Notes: generated by a model from the sequence alone, not told the origin. A DNA stretch of 64,000 nt from Terebella lapidaria (GCA_949152475.1 OX424555.1:60493977-60557976), one strand, 5' to 3'; positions 53,949 to 64,000 are shown, counted from the first letter of the stretch. Translations and numbers: made by a program.

Positions 53949-56597
53949 TTGTCAAATACTTGTCTGGATGAATATGTAACACAAGACGATGATATTACAG
54001 AACGTCAATCCAAAATAACATTCCCAGATAGTGAATATTGTGACACTGATAAACTTGTGAAATATTACTCACAGCATCACAATAGTGTTGCGAACAACTT
54101 GGGTTTTAACATTATGCATCTGAATATACAGTCATTGCCTTCTAAATTTGTATCACTACAGAGTCTTATTTCTGATCTTGAATCTAAACAGTTGCGATTA
54201 GATGTCATACTATTATGTGAAACATTCCTCCACGAGGGGAACATGAATCTCTTTCAGATACCTGGGTACAAATTTATTTGTAGGAATAGGTCCATCATGA
54301 CAAGGGGAGGGGTCGCTATTTACGTGAGAGATGGTCTAGAATTTAAAGAACGTCCTGATATTGATATTTTTGTTGAAGGTGAATTCGAGTCTATGTTTAT
54401 TGAAGTTAAATCTAATAAATTACAAACAATCATCGGTGAAATATATCGAGTACCCAACAGTAACCCCAACCAGTCGGTGAATCGATATGATGAAATCTTA
54501 TTTAAATTACGTGACAATAATAACGTTATAATCGGCACCGACCAGAATTTAGATCTACTAAAAATACAGTCGCACAAACAAACATCTGAATTATTTGACG
54601 TAATGTATTCTAATCTAGTGTTCCCTACAATAACTAAACCCACGCGCATTACATCACAGTCTGCAACGCTTATCGATAACATATACGTGAAAATCAACTC
54701 AAAATGGACAACACAATCTGCAATACTCGTTACTGACTTATCTGATCACCTTCCTGTTTTCTGCCTAATAGAATATGTTATCATGGCCAATAGGCGTAGC
54801 CAGCCACTAACATTTCCAAGCAGAAAATTGTCCGAACAAAATTTAGGAAGCATCAACGAAACACTTGGGAATGTTAATTGGCAGGTTTTACACTCTATGT
54901 CCCCGGATAATGCCACCGAATATTTCATCTCACAGCTAAATCTTGCATTGGATAAGCATGCTCCCATTAAGCATGTCATAATCCCTAAAAGAAAAATAAT
55001 AAGAGAACCATGGATGACGAAGGGACTCATGAAGTCATCTCATACGAATTCAAAATTATACGCCCAAAATATCCGCAAATCTAAAACTGATACTGGCTAT
55101 AAGGAATACATCAAATATCGTAACTTACATAATAAATTGAAAAGAATAGCAAAAAAGGAATTTTATAGTAGTCAACTCAAAGAACATAAACATAATATAA
55201 GGAAAACGTGGGAAATAATCAACATGAGCATTGGCAAGATAAAAACTAACAACGATGTTGCACAAACCTTCCTCATTAATAACACAGAAACTACTGACAA
55301 TAAGCTTATAGCAGAATCATTCTGCTCCTTTTTTACCAACGTTGGTGCACATCTAGCTAGTAATATACCCCAACCAGCCAATAACGCCGACTATTATCTA
55401 CATTTGAATAAGCAGAAAAATTGTAAATCGATGTACCTAGAACCCACGGACTGTAATGAAATCCAAAGTATTCTAAAAAATATTAAGCAAAAAAAAAGTA
55501 CTGGTCATGATAATATAAGTTCGAAATTACTAAGGGATTTGAGTAACTCTGTAGCTGCACCATTAAGTATCATCATAAATAAATCTTTCGAATATGGAAA
55601 AGTCCCAGCGTGTCTCAAATTGGCTAAAATAATACCAATTCACAAATCAAAAAGTAAAGCAGACCTGACTAATTATAGACCGATCTCACTACTGCCCACC
55701 GTATCAAAAATCATGGAGAAGGTAATGCACAGACGGCTCGCTAAATTTATGAACAAATACAACCTATTATTTGAAAATCAATATGGATTTCGCCAAAATC
55801 GCAGTACTGTTGATGCGATAACTAGACTTGTTGCCGACATCTCCAATAATTTGGCGGAAAAAGAGTCGACAATGGCGGTATTTTTAGACCTATCTAAGGC
55901 GTTTGATACTATAGACCATACAATTTTGCTGCGGAAATTAGAGTTTTACGGCGTTCGCGGAACAACGCTTGAATGGTTTAGGGATTATTTAGCAAACAGG
56001 AAACAATATGTATCATATATGGGTGTAGATTCGAGCGAAAGGGAAATAACTTTTGGGGTTCCTCAGGGGTCGGTTCTGGGGCCACTGTTGTTTATAATAT
56101 ACACCAATGATTTGCCCAGTGTATTAATTAACTCAAAAACCATTTTGTTTGCAGACGATACCACAGTATATTATTCACACAAAAACATAGCTCAACTATA
56201 TGAAATTATGAATGCGGAACTAGGACGTTTAACCGACTGGTTTAAAGCCAATAAGCTCTCACTCAATGCCACGAAAACTAACTATATACTCTATAATAAC
56301 AACAATAGTGCTCGAGATTATCTTGAATTAAAGTTAGCTGACCAAATTATCAACAAATGTAGTTGCACTAAATTCCTTGGGGTTTATATAGATGACAAAT
56401 TGAAATGGGATGAGCATATAAACGCTGTGAGAAAAAAAATTTTGAAATCATATTTTGCTCTGAACAGAGCCAAACAGATATTGCCGACTTCCAGTCTTAT
56501 TACGCTATATTACACCTTGGCATATCCGCATCTGGCCTATGGTATAACTATATGGGGAGGGACTCATGCTCTCATGCTGTGCACCTTAATAATTTAA
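53949..56597 (+). CDS. LINE ORF2: AP-type endonuclease plus reverse transcriptase (CR1/L2/Jockey-like group)
   Basis: 882 codons; the first in-frame codon is TTG, so the true start is uncertain. Residues about 50-270 form an exonuclease-endonuclease-phosphatase domain: IMHLNIQSLPSKF, the LLCETF glutamate, IIGTDQNLDLL and the final LSDHLPVF (SDH) motif. The RT domain lies at about residues 500-760: ISLLPTVSKIMEK, FLDLSKAFDTIDH, GVPQGSVLGPLLF and FADDTTVYY (FADD at 56148-56159). These enzymes nick target DNA and copy the element RNA at the nick. Catalytic motifs of both domains are intact. The frame ends early because of an 8-bp tandem duplication (56563-56578); the natural C-terminus is in another frame to 57007. 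Clade assignment is inferred from motif style. Confidence 0.92.
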   Translation: MSNTCLDEYVTQDDDITERQSKITFPDSEYCDTDKLVKYYSQHHNSVANNLGFNIMHLNIQSLPSKFVSLQSLISDLESKQLRLDVILLCETFLHEGNMNLFQIPGYKFICRNRSIMTRGGVAIYVRDGLEFKERPDIDIFVEGEFESMFIEVKSNKLQTIIGEIYRVPNSNPNQSVNRYDEILFKLRDNNNVIIGTDQNLDLLKIQSHKQTSELFDVMYSNLVFPTITKPTRITSQSATLIDNIYVKINSKWTTQSAILVTDLSDHLPVFCLIEYVIMANRRSQPLTFPSRKLSEQNLGSINETLGNVNWQVLHSMSPDNATEYFISQLNLALDKHAPIKHVIIPKRKIIREPWMTKGLMKSSHTNSKLYAQNIRKSKTDTGYKEYIKYRNLHNKLKRIAKKEFYSSQLKEHKHNIRKTWEIINMSIGKIKTNNDVAQTFLINNTETTDNKLIAESFCSFFTNVGAHLASNIPQPANNADYYLHLNKQKNCKSMYLEPTDCNEIQSILKNIKQKKSTGHDNISSKLLRDLSNSVAAPLSIIINKSFEYGKVPACLKLAKIIPIHKSKSKADLTNYRPISLLPTVSKIMEKVMHRRLAKFMNKYNLLFENQYGFRQNRSTVDAITRLVADISNNLAEKESTMAVFLDLSKAFDTIDHTILLRKLEFYGVRGTTLEWFRDYLANRKQYVSYMGVDSSEREITFGVPQGSVLGPLLFIIYTNDLPSVLINSKTILFADDTTVYYSHKNIAQLYEIMNAELGRLTDWFKANKLSLNATKTNYILYNNNNSARDYLELKLADQIINKCSCTKFLGVYIDDKLKWDEHINAVRKKILKSYFALNRAKQILPTSSLITLYYTLAYPHLAYGITIWGGTHALMLCTLII

Positions 56598-57007
56598 CAA
56601 TCCTGCAAAAGAAGCTTGTCAGATTAATATGCAATGCCCCGTATAACGAACATTCTGAGCCCCTTTTCAAAACATTGAAACTACTGAAACTTTCAGATAT
56701 ATACACACTACATGTTTCTAAGTATGTACTATCTGCGCTCACAAATGCACTGCCCAATTCAATAAATGACCTGTTTGCCCCATCAATTGATGTACACGAA
56801 CATAATACACGACATAGCGCAGCCTTCAAGCTGAAATCATCAGATGCAAAATGTGAAGCTGTCTGTCGGTCTATAAAAAGAAATGGCCCAATTATTTGGA
56901 ATAAATTACCCTCGACGCTTTACACAAATAATCACCAGACACTAGTGAACAAGAAAACGTTTTCCTCACGCTTCAAGCGAGAGACCTTGCGGGGCTACCG
57001 CGGCTAG
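56552..57007 (+). pseudogene. LINE C-terminal segment, out of frame after an 8-bp duplication
   Basis: The frame contains LNNLTILQKKLVRLICNAP, HSEPLFKTLKLLKLSDIY, HNTRHSA and IIWNKLPSTL, the usual C-terminal domain of this LINE group after RT. Direct repeat CTCATGCT-CTCATGCT at 56563-56578 separates it from the RT frame. It stops at TAG 57005-57007. The single small lesion suggests a young copy. Confidence 0.88.
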
Positions 57008-58068
57008 GGATGGACAGACCTGGATTGTGTATGGTCACGGGTGGAGCGGCGTAGATACGAGCGGACAACTTGCAGCACTTATTTCTTTTTTCTTTTTTTT
57101 TTTTTTAGCTTACCGACCCATATGGGCCGATAAGCTACTGTCATGGTTTTTTCGTCCGTCGTCCGTCCGTCCGGTTAAAACATTTAGGGTTAAGAAAATG
57201 GGATAAGGGGTTACTTTTGGGGATAAGGGGCTTGCTGGAGATAGGAAATGTAACACGTGAAAAGCCCTACAACTTAATCTGTTGGGACGTCCGTCCATCG
57301 TCCGTTTGGCAAATAACTTGTTTTGCCTTGATGAACCCTACTGAAAATTTACCAAAACATTCATGGGCTAATATCCTGAGCTGTCTTGGAAGCCATTTTA
57401 TTAAAATCAATTCATCCCATTTTCCTCAAAATGCATAAGATTCTCCCTATGTACCTTTGTGATGTGTATAGGTGTTGTTGCCTTTGAATTGGTGGTCTGT
57501 GAAAATATGTCATTATCGAAAAAAAAAAACTTTTCAAGATGTAACTTGATTTCGAATTATATTCCATACGAAAATGTGTGGCAACATTTTACGAACATGT
57601 TTTGACAATACAGTTGAAGATCAGTATTACAAGTTACATTTTGAAAAATCAATACTCTGTGCAATTCATGATATGCCGGTGAGCTACAGCACCCTTGGTG
57701 CTATGTTTTCTTCTTCTTTTCTTCCTTTTCTTTTTTTTTTTTTTTTTTTTTTTTCTGTTCATCTGTACTCATATTTTTAGGCACCAGTATGTACAATAAT
57801 AATGTCATTCCTACATTGAGATGTATGTTATGTTCGTGAAGTCTAACTGTTTATGACGAGCTGTGGGGTGCCTCATTCATCATACATAATATAATACCTA
57901 TCACACATAAACTGTTCAAAGCACGATTGAGGTGTACAGTCTGACAGACTCCAACCCCATAGCTCAGGGCTATACAAAATTTTATGAATGTTATTATACT
58001 TTAACATGATATGATGAACAAGTATGTATGTATAGTTCCTAAATAAATTCAATCAATCAAAAAAAATA
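57008..58068 (+). mobile_element. LINE 3' UTR, split by a hairpin-ended element, with ATCA-type tail
   Basis: 57008-57105 is the proximal 3' UTR ending in a T-rich tract. The inserted element occupies 57106-57702. The UTR resumes after another T-rich tract (57703-57753) and ends AAATTCAATCAATCAAAAAA (about 58045-58066). Short ATTCA/ATCA tails are typical of this LINE group. An ACCCCATAGCTCAGGGCTAT hairpin-like stretch at 57954-57973 precedes the tail. Confidence 0.8.
57106..57702 (-). mobile_element. Hairpin-ended repeat element, copy 3 (reverse, inside LINE 3' UTR)
   Basis: Reading the minus strand: AGCACC-AAG-GGTGCT (57702-57688), TAGCTCACCGGC (57686-57675), then the interior, then a GGACGGACGACGGACG tract, ACCATG, and the terminal hairpin TAGCTTATCGGCCC-ATAT-GGGTCGGTAAGCTA (57137-57106). 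T-rich tracts flank it on both sides. It is the shortest of the four copies, and its interior still has ATTTTGAGGA and GTACATAGGGAGAATCTTAT blocks shared with copies 2 and 4. Confidence 0.85.
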
Positions 58069-58631
58069 TATATATGTTGCCATATGTATATATATCCAAT
58101 TGACATGAACGATACAAACATTTTGCTACATTGGCGTTTGCCAAGAAATTATTCCAAGTGGCAAGACACTAATGAATATTATGCAAAATATGGTAGTCTG
58201 TGTGACCTTCATATTCATGTACGTATACCTTGTACTATTCGATATATGGTTGTTGTTTCTGTCTTTTGTGTGATTTGTGCTCTCGTTCTTTTCTGGGTTT
58301 TTTCCCCAGATTGGTGGTCCTTTCATATCTATTTGTTTACTATTGACATTTATTTTGTCGTCGTCCTTCTTTTTGCACCAAAGAGAGTTGCTCACGTGAA
58401 GGTACGACCCGTCAATAATCAATTCAATTTATTTTCTCTTTTTCTGCCAAACAGTATTGCAGTTATTGATATAGATATATAGACGTGGAATCAATACCCA
58501 GTATTAAGTATTCCGAGCAAACAAAACAGGGTCCGTTATCCAATCTCATAGTCCGGGGACAGAAAGTCATATCAGGCATACGAAGTGAGAGAAAACAAAA
58601 ATGACAGGGAATCTCATGAACCCCCAAACAT
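58069..58631. other. No gene recognised
   Basis: A plus-strand frame at 58084-58482 (132 codons) has hydrophobic stretches and a W/F-rich middle but no start context, domain or splice structure. I treat it as chance in AT-rich DNA. Confidence 0.4.
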
Positions 58632-59606
58632 AGCACCAAGGGTGCTGTAGCTTACCGGCAATCTGAGAATTGCACAGAGTATTGATTTTCCAACATGTAA
58701 ATTGTTACACTGATCTTAAACTCTATTGTCAAAACATGTTCGTAAATGTTGCCGGAAACAATTTTCTGTATGGACTATAATAACAAATCAAGTTATATCT
58801 CGGAAGATTTTTTTCGTTAATGACATATATTCACAGACTGTTGATTCAGAGGCAACAAAACTTTTACACATCAGATAGGTACATAGGGAGAATCTTATGC
58901 ATTTTGAGGAAAATTGTCTGAATAGATTTTGAGAAAAGGGCCACCAAAGACCAAATTCATCGTTTCTTTTTCCACAAAAAGGTCGTTTTTGACCTTCCAA
59001 GGTCATTGAAGGTCAAACTCAAGGTCACCATTCAAACCGCAATATATGATTTCCTATTTGAATGTGCCAATACTTAGGCTCTATCTTGAAGTGTTCTATG
59101 AGTATACTCCGCACAGCTCCCTTTATGAAGGAAAAATTGGGGGAAATTTTCAAAAAAAAGTCCAAATTTTTTTTTCCTGGAAATGGCTCAAAACGAATAG
59201 TGACTCGATTTGGGACGAAAAAGTTTTTTTTTCGCTGACTCGTCAAAAAATCAAAATGGCCGCCACACGCGAACCGGCGATTCAAGGGCAACAAAACTCA
59301 TACACGTCGTAAAGGTACATGAAAGGAATGTTTTGAAACAAAAATCTCAAAATTGATCAGACAGTTTTTGAGAAAATGGCCACCAAAATCCAAAATTGGC
59401 AATTTTCCGTCAAAAATGGCTGCCAAATCGGCAAAAACGATTCAATCAAAGAAATTTTAAAAACGTCTCTAGATACTGGCCCAAGGTATGTTCTGACAAA
59501 TTTATGGAGAAATTTATCATGTCAAAAAAAGTTACAGACCCGGACGGACGGACGACGGACGAAAAACCATGACCATAGCTTATCGGCCCAAAGGGCCGGT
59601 AAGCTA
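58632..59606 (+). mobile_element. Hairpin-ended repeat element, copy 4
   Basis: Left hairpin AGCACC-AAG-GGTGCT (58632-58646) and TAGCTTACCGGC (58648-58659). Right terminal hairpin TAGCTTATCGGCCC-AAA-GGGCCGGTAAGCTA (59576-59606), pairing over 14 bp with one T:G wobble. The CGGACGGACGGACGACGGAC tract and AAAAACCATGACC precede it. The interior matches copy 2 (GAGAATTGCACAGAGTATTG at the left, AAAATGGCCGCCACACGC at the right). Confidence 0.88.
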
Positions 59607-59713
59607 AAAATGGCCATTAGGAGGTGAAATCAGGTGTTCCGGAAAAAGTGAGCATTTCCTGTCCCACTAGTGGCACCCGTCATGAATTCCCCCAAAATTA
59701 ACATGAAAATAGA

Positions 59714-61050
59714 TCTAGTTGCATGGCAGACATGGATTTGGTGTATTTATCAACCAGATCATGATGACGTCCATACAATTTCTTCAATGCAGCTATAAGT
59801 CTTGGTAAAACATATCCTTGTCACAGCAGTTTAAAGACTAGCTGGGCACTTCGATAGACAGAGTCCTCATATTTGCAACTAGCTCTGGAATAGCGTTCAA
59901 GTTGAGAAACAAACACACCATATGCCGGTGACATAGGAATGTTGCTGCTTAGAAAAAGGGAAATTGACTATGGAAAAATTGAAATCATCACGTTTGTCAT
60001 ATAATCTAGTTGACATGTTAGAATCATTATCAATCTCCAACCTCAGGTCTAGATAGTTGGAAAAATTAGCGGAGTCTGTAGTATCCTTAATTTCAAGTTC
60101 CTTAGGATATATGACATCCAAATAATCACCAAACTCGGGATTATTTAGCGACAATACATCATCTATGTAACGGAATGTGAAATTAAACTTACATGTTAGT
60201 TTCTTAGAACCTCCTCGTCCTAAATGTTGGATAAAATCTGATTCATATGAGTATAAAAACAGGTCTGCCAATAATGGTGCACAGTTCGTACCCATGGGAA
60301 TACCAATAGTTTGTTGAAATTTTTGACCACCATATTCCACTAAAATATTATCAATCAGAAAATTACCCATATTTACCACATCTATTTCAGTATATTCGTA
60401 TGGGGCATCAGAGTCGCCTTTAACAAAATAAGCGGTATTATATTCAACTACAATATAGTGGTACCGACGTTGTCCCTTTTTAGAGAAAAATTAATTATTG
60501 ATTAGTTTTTTTAGCTGAGACTTCAGTTCAGAATGATGCATAGTTGTGTACAAAGTGGAAAAATCAAATGTTTTGATAGACGTTACTTTTGAAAGTGTGT
60601 GAACATGTAGATATTCCAATAAAGATTTGAATTTTTTTAATATCCACATTTGGTTTATACCTCTTCTAGAATAGATGGTTTCAGAGTACTTTTGGAGACC
60701 CTGTTTAATTTTAGACAATATAACAGTTAATATTTTAGAAAGGGCTTTGGTAGAACATGATGCTGAACCTGAAATATATCTTTGTTTGTGTGGATTTTTG
60801 TGTAATTTTGGGATGCAATATAAGTTTGGTGGATTGAAATCTTTACATGAGGTAGTAATACCAAACGAATGCAATACAAGGACATGATTTGATAAGATAT
60901 CCTGTTTGGGCACGGTAATGGCTTGGTATGTACTATTGGAATTATATATATCAACGTAATGTGAGAGACATTGAGTTCACAAACCTGATCACAATTATTC
61001 TTGCATATACTATTATTATGCACATACTTCAAATTGCCATACGTCACACC
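59714..61050 (-). pseudogene. Penelope-like reverse transcriptase gene, decayed
   Basis: From the N-terminal side: NHVLVLHSFGI, YCIPKLHKNPHKQRYI, KTFDFSTLYTTMHHSELKS, then one in-frame TAA (60491-60493). Next come IDNILVEYGGQKFQQTIGIP, MGTNCAPLLADLFLYSYE and FRYIDDVLSL (YIDD 60158-60169), then YLDLRLEIDND and YDKRDDFNF. A frameshift near 59950 moves the continuation (PAYGVFVSQLERYSRA) to another frame, with a further TGA near 59834. Frames before and after the TAA are the same. A nuclear RT with YIDD and this motif order is common in marine invertebrates; I place it with Penelope-like elements by inference. No endonuclease domain is visible. Confidence 0.8.
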
Positions 61051-61479
61051 AACTCAGTTATCAAAAATATAATAAAAACCATAAAAAAAGTTTAGTACCC
61101 AATCCTTATCCATCTGTTCCCAAAAAGTATTGACCGTGTTCATTCGTCCCGTTTAAAATGTCATAACATTTGCATAACAAGTTAAAACTAACTCATTGTC
61201 AAAAAGATAAATGCGTTGAAATTTGTGTTGATAACAAGCCATTCCAAGTAGTTCCTACCACATGTGTATGTGATATGTAACTCATATTAGATGAAACAAT
61301 ATCGAGTCAATTCGATGTGTAACTATGGTTTCCGGGATGGTAAGTTAATGTCAGAAAGAAAAGGCGTTGGATATAGATAGGTCAATACATCACCCGACCC
61401 ACAACAAATTGCAACAAAAGGTTCTATGGTGTTTTTCACCCCTACGGGGTACACTGATTAACAGGAAAAAAAGTCTACC
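61051..61479. other. No gene recognised
   Basis: AT-rich DNA upstream of the RT remnant; may contain its decayed 5' part, but no motif could be assigned. Confidence 0.4.
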
Positions 61480-61950
61480 AAAATCTGACCCCCGAAAATG
61501 GGTTAAAATGGCGTCATTTCACAGATGGCCGCCGTGGGGCTACGGAAATCCTTAAACAGCTATAACTTCTTCAATAAATGTGATATGAACATAATTTTGG
61601 GTTCTAGCCCAGGGCTTTGAAGGGTGAAGAATCCAATGGTGTCACCAAAATTTAATTCCGATAAGTATTCAGCCTGAAATCCAAGATGGCGGCGATTAAT
61701 GAGGCCGTAAACCAAGAAATCGATTGTTCGCATCAAGCCCTCAACTTCTTCAATAATTGTGACAGAAATATATTTTTGGGTTCCAGCCCAGCATTTTGAA
61801 GGGTGAGGAGTCCAATTGTGTCAATAAAATTCAATTCTGATAAGTAGTCCGCCTGAAATCCAAGATGGCGGTGACTAATAAGGCCGTAAACCAATGAAGT
61901 CTAATGTTCGCATCATGCTGTCAACTTACTCAATATTTGTGCTAATAACA
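61480..61950. repeat. Minisatellite of about 179 bp with AAGATGGCGGCG motif
   Basis: AACTTCTTCAATAA(A/T)TGTGA recurs at about 61565 and 61744, GGGTTC(T/C)AGCCCAG at 61600 and 61779, and AATCCAAGATGGCGG at 61678 and 61857. Two full units and parts of a third. Confidence 0.88.
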
Positions 61951-62756
61951 CGACACTCCAAGTATTTACGACTATATTAGTGTCATTCTGTTGTATTATT
62001 TTGAGATATGTATGAGAAATGCTCACATTCATCAATGCACACATTCCACAGTTATCGAAATTGCTATACTCCGGTGCGAGATGTTCCATAATGGATGCAA
62101 CAAAATGAGGTTCAATAAATTTCAGGTGCAGTTTACCGTGCGTTCCAATACTGAATGATATGAAATTATGTGTTGGCTATTTATTTATTATTCAATAAAA
62201 TAAAAACAATCCCAATAGTCACGAAACTGGTTCAATCCCGCTGTCAGTTTTCTAAGCAAGGTGAATGGTGTCAAAAGGTGTGTATTTGTTGCCTTCGTCT
62301 TAGGCTTTGTCTTATACAGTACTTCAACACAAATTTTTCAGCGAAATCAGAAATATAGATGTTGCAGAACTATTACACAAATACCATGCGATAACAATAA
62401 ACTGATCAGACATGAATGATGACTGTTGAGTAACATTATTACCTAATAAACTTGTAGAGAGTTTGAGGACTCTAGATCTTCCATTGAGCTGTTTTGAATG
62501 AACAATGGATTCAATGTAAATTGTCATGCAATCTCTATACGAATCCCGTTGTTCAGTTTGATGTCAGATGTATTCAAAAGGATACAATGGACTTCCTGTG
62601 AACAACCTGGACTTCTCACGAGATCATCATTCATAAGAAACCAGTCGGTCCCGAGAGCACTCTTTATTCAGCCTAATAAATGTTTGTTCCCTCTATCTAT
62701 TCCCTACGGAGCCCCTAAGGGGACATGCAGAAAATTAATTTAGAATGACCACTGAT
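61951..62756. other. No gene recognised
   Basis: Short frames only. No repeat ends, arrays or RNA genes are supported. Confidence 0.4.
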
Positions 62757-63165
62757 TATTTCGAGCGCTCGAAATAAAACAATTCGAGCACTCCAAATAT
62801 TATTTCGAGCTCTCGAAATCATTTCGATAGCTGGAATTAAATAATTTGAGCACTGGAAATCATTTCGAGCACTCGAAATATTAATTCGAGCTATCGAAAT
62901 CAATTCGAGCGCTTGAAATAATTTATTTCGTGTGCTCAAAATCATTTCAAGCACTCAAAATGAATCAATTCGATAGCTCGAATTAATCATTTCAAGAGCT
63001 CGAAATGATTTCGACCGATCGAATTGATTCGTTTCGAGCGCTCGAAATGATTTCGAGAGCTCGAAATAAATTAATTGGTGCTATCAAAATGATTTCGAGC
63101 GATTGAATTGATTCATTTCAAGCGCTCGAAATGATTTTGAGAGCTCGAAATGATTTCGATAGCTG
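62757..63165. repeat. Palindromic TTTCGAGCGCTCGAAA array
   Basis: About 20 diverged units of the form ATTTCGAG-NN-CTCGAAAT, alternating with TTCGATAGCT variants, spaced 18-26 bp. Each unit is its own inverted complement, so the array has no orientation and could form many small cruciforms. Confidence 0.85.
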
Positions 63166-63555
63166 TGTCTTGTGCGCATTGTGCATACATCTTATAAAGT
63201 TACCCAAATTTCGTCACGATTATGGAGATTAACACAAAAAAAGTGTACCTAATTACACCATATTAATATTTAACAATATCACGTATAGCTATAATAAAAA
63301 CAATCCCAAAATAAAAGGCGTATTCTCACATGATGTTACAGTAGATCGAACAGATAGAAATCGGCATGAAAATTGAATTCCCACGATAATTGTCCTGATG
63401 GCGTCAATATCCTGCCATTGCGTAACAAGCATGTCATTTTTTATTTCCGGGAAAGCTAAAACACAAGTCTACCTGAAAAGGGAACTGGACGCATTATAAT
63501 AATATGGTTATCAATAGAATTGTTCTCTAAGACTCATATTCGCCCATCACGATAC
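63166..63555. other. No gene recognised
   Basis: AT-rich sequence between the palindromic array and the terminal tandem repeat. Nothing identifiable. Confidence 0.4.
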
Positions 63556-64000
63556 ACATACATATAGATCTAGTGGGGTGACGCAGTAAACTTGTCCATG
63601 ACCACCCCTCCTTTGTGTCAACAGCTACCAGAGCCGCTTTTATGTAGCTTTATGGTAACTTGATAATACTCAATCACGATGCACATATATAAAGTGGGGT
63701 GACGCACATATATAAAGTGGGGTGACGCAGTAAACTTGTCCATGACCACCCCTCCTTTGTGTCAACAGCTACCAGAGCCGCTTTTATGTAGCTTTATGGT
63801 AACTTGATAATACTCAATCACGATGCACATATATAAAGTGGGGTGACGCACATATATAAAGTGGGGTGACGCAGTAAACTTGTCCATGACCACCCCTCCT
63901 TTGTGTCAACAGCTACCAGAGCCGCTTTTATGTAGCTTTAATTTAACTTGATAATACTCAATCACGATGCACATATATAAAGTGGGGTGACGCACATATA
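63556..64000. repeat. 144-bp tandem repeat running off the right edge
   Basis: CAGTAAACTTGTCCATGACC starts at 63584, 63728 and 63872, exactly 144 bp apart. Each unit ends with a doubled CACATATATAAAGTGGGGTG block. The units are nearly identical, with one change (ATGGTAAC to ATTTAAC) in the third. The first is partial at its left side. Confidence 0.95.

Noticed and set aside
58084..58482. 132-codon frame with hydrophobic segments
   Set aside because: Lies between a LINE tail and a repeat element, no supporting signals.

Overview
The window looks like nuclear DNA of a marine invertebrate. The evidence is small phase-1 exons with GT/AG borders, EGF, fibronectin type II (FN2) and F-type-lectin modules, LINE and Penelope-like reverse transcriptases, TIR elements and a very high load of repeats in AT-rich DNA. 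The FN2 plus F-type-lectin plus EGF combination fits a deuterostome such as a lancelet or acorn worm, or a lophotrochozoan. I cannot decide the phylum from sequence alone. No bacterial genes, operons, CRISPR arrays, rRNA or tRNA genes were recognised.

Region 1 (about 0.1-8.0 kb, minus strand) is the only convincing host gene. Twelve exons join in one uninterrupted frame through phase-1 junctions: FN2, FN2, a Cys-rich segment of unknown type, the two halves of an F-type-lectin/discoidin-like domain split by a 4.25 kb intron, a 167-residue segment I cannot name, then six EGF modules that run off the left edge. It is probably a secreted or extracellular mosaic protein. Neither its signal peptide nor its C-terminus is visible.

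Region 2 (8-19.3 kb) has a TA-flanked MITE, a second copy of a hairpin-ended element (the first lies in the lectin intron), AT-rich repeats and microsatellites, and a minus-strand pseudogene with an OTU-like protease domain plus a linked fragment of a TE-type protein.

Region 3 (19.8-53 kb) is built from repeats. A 2.15-2.17 kb unit is tandemly duplicated at 19.85-24.16 kb and an unrelated 1.96 kb unit at 25.44-29.36 kb. Relatives of the first unit (called Z here) recur near 38.7, 42.2, 46.9 and 51.3 kb. Between the Z copies sit foldback elements whose ends begin TACGGTGGCTT and whose interiors are head-to-head arrays of 20-bp repeats. Three different 20-bp units are used under related ends. 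A GC-rich TIR element pair lies at 36.85-38.39 kb.

Region 4 (53.9-61 kb) holds a nearly intact LINE (endonuclease plus RT) broken by an 8-bp tandem duplication and interrupted in its 3' region by the hairpin-ended element, another copy of that element, and a decayed Penelope-like RT gene. Region 5 (61-64 kb) has a 179-bp minisatellite, a palindromic TTTCGAG array and a 144-bp tandem repeat that continues past the right edge.

The gene is a single mosaic locus. Almost everything else is mobile or satellite DNA, and the foldback elements with interchangeable arrays and the hairpin-ended family are the strongest candidates for something undescribed.
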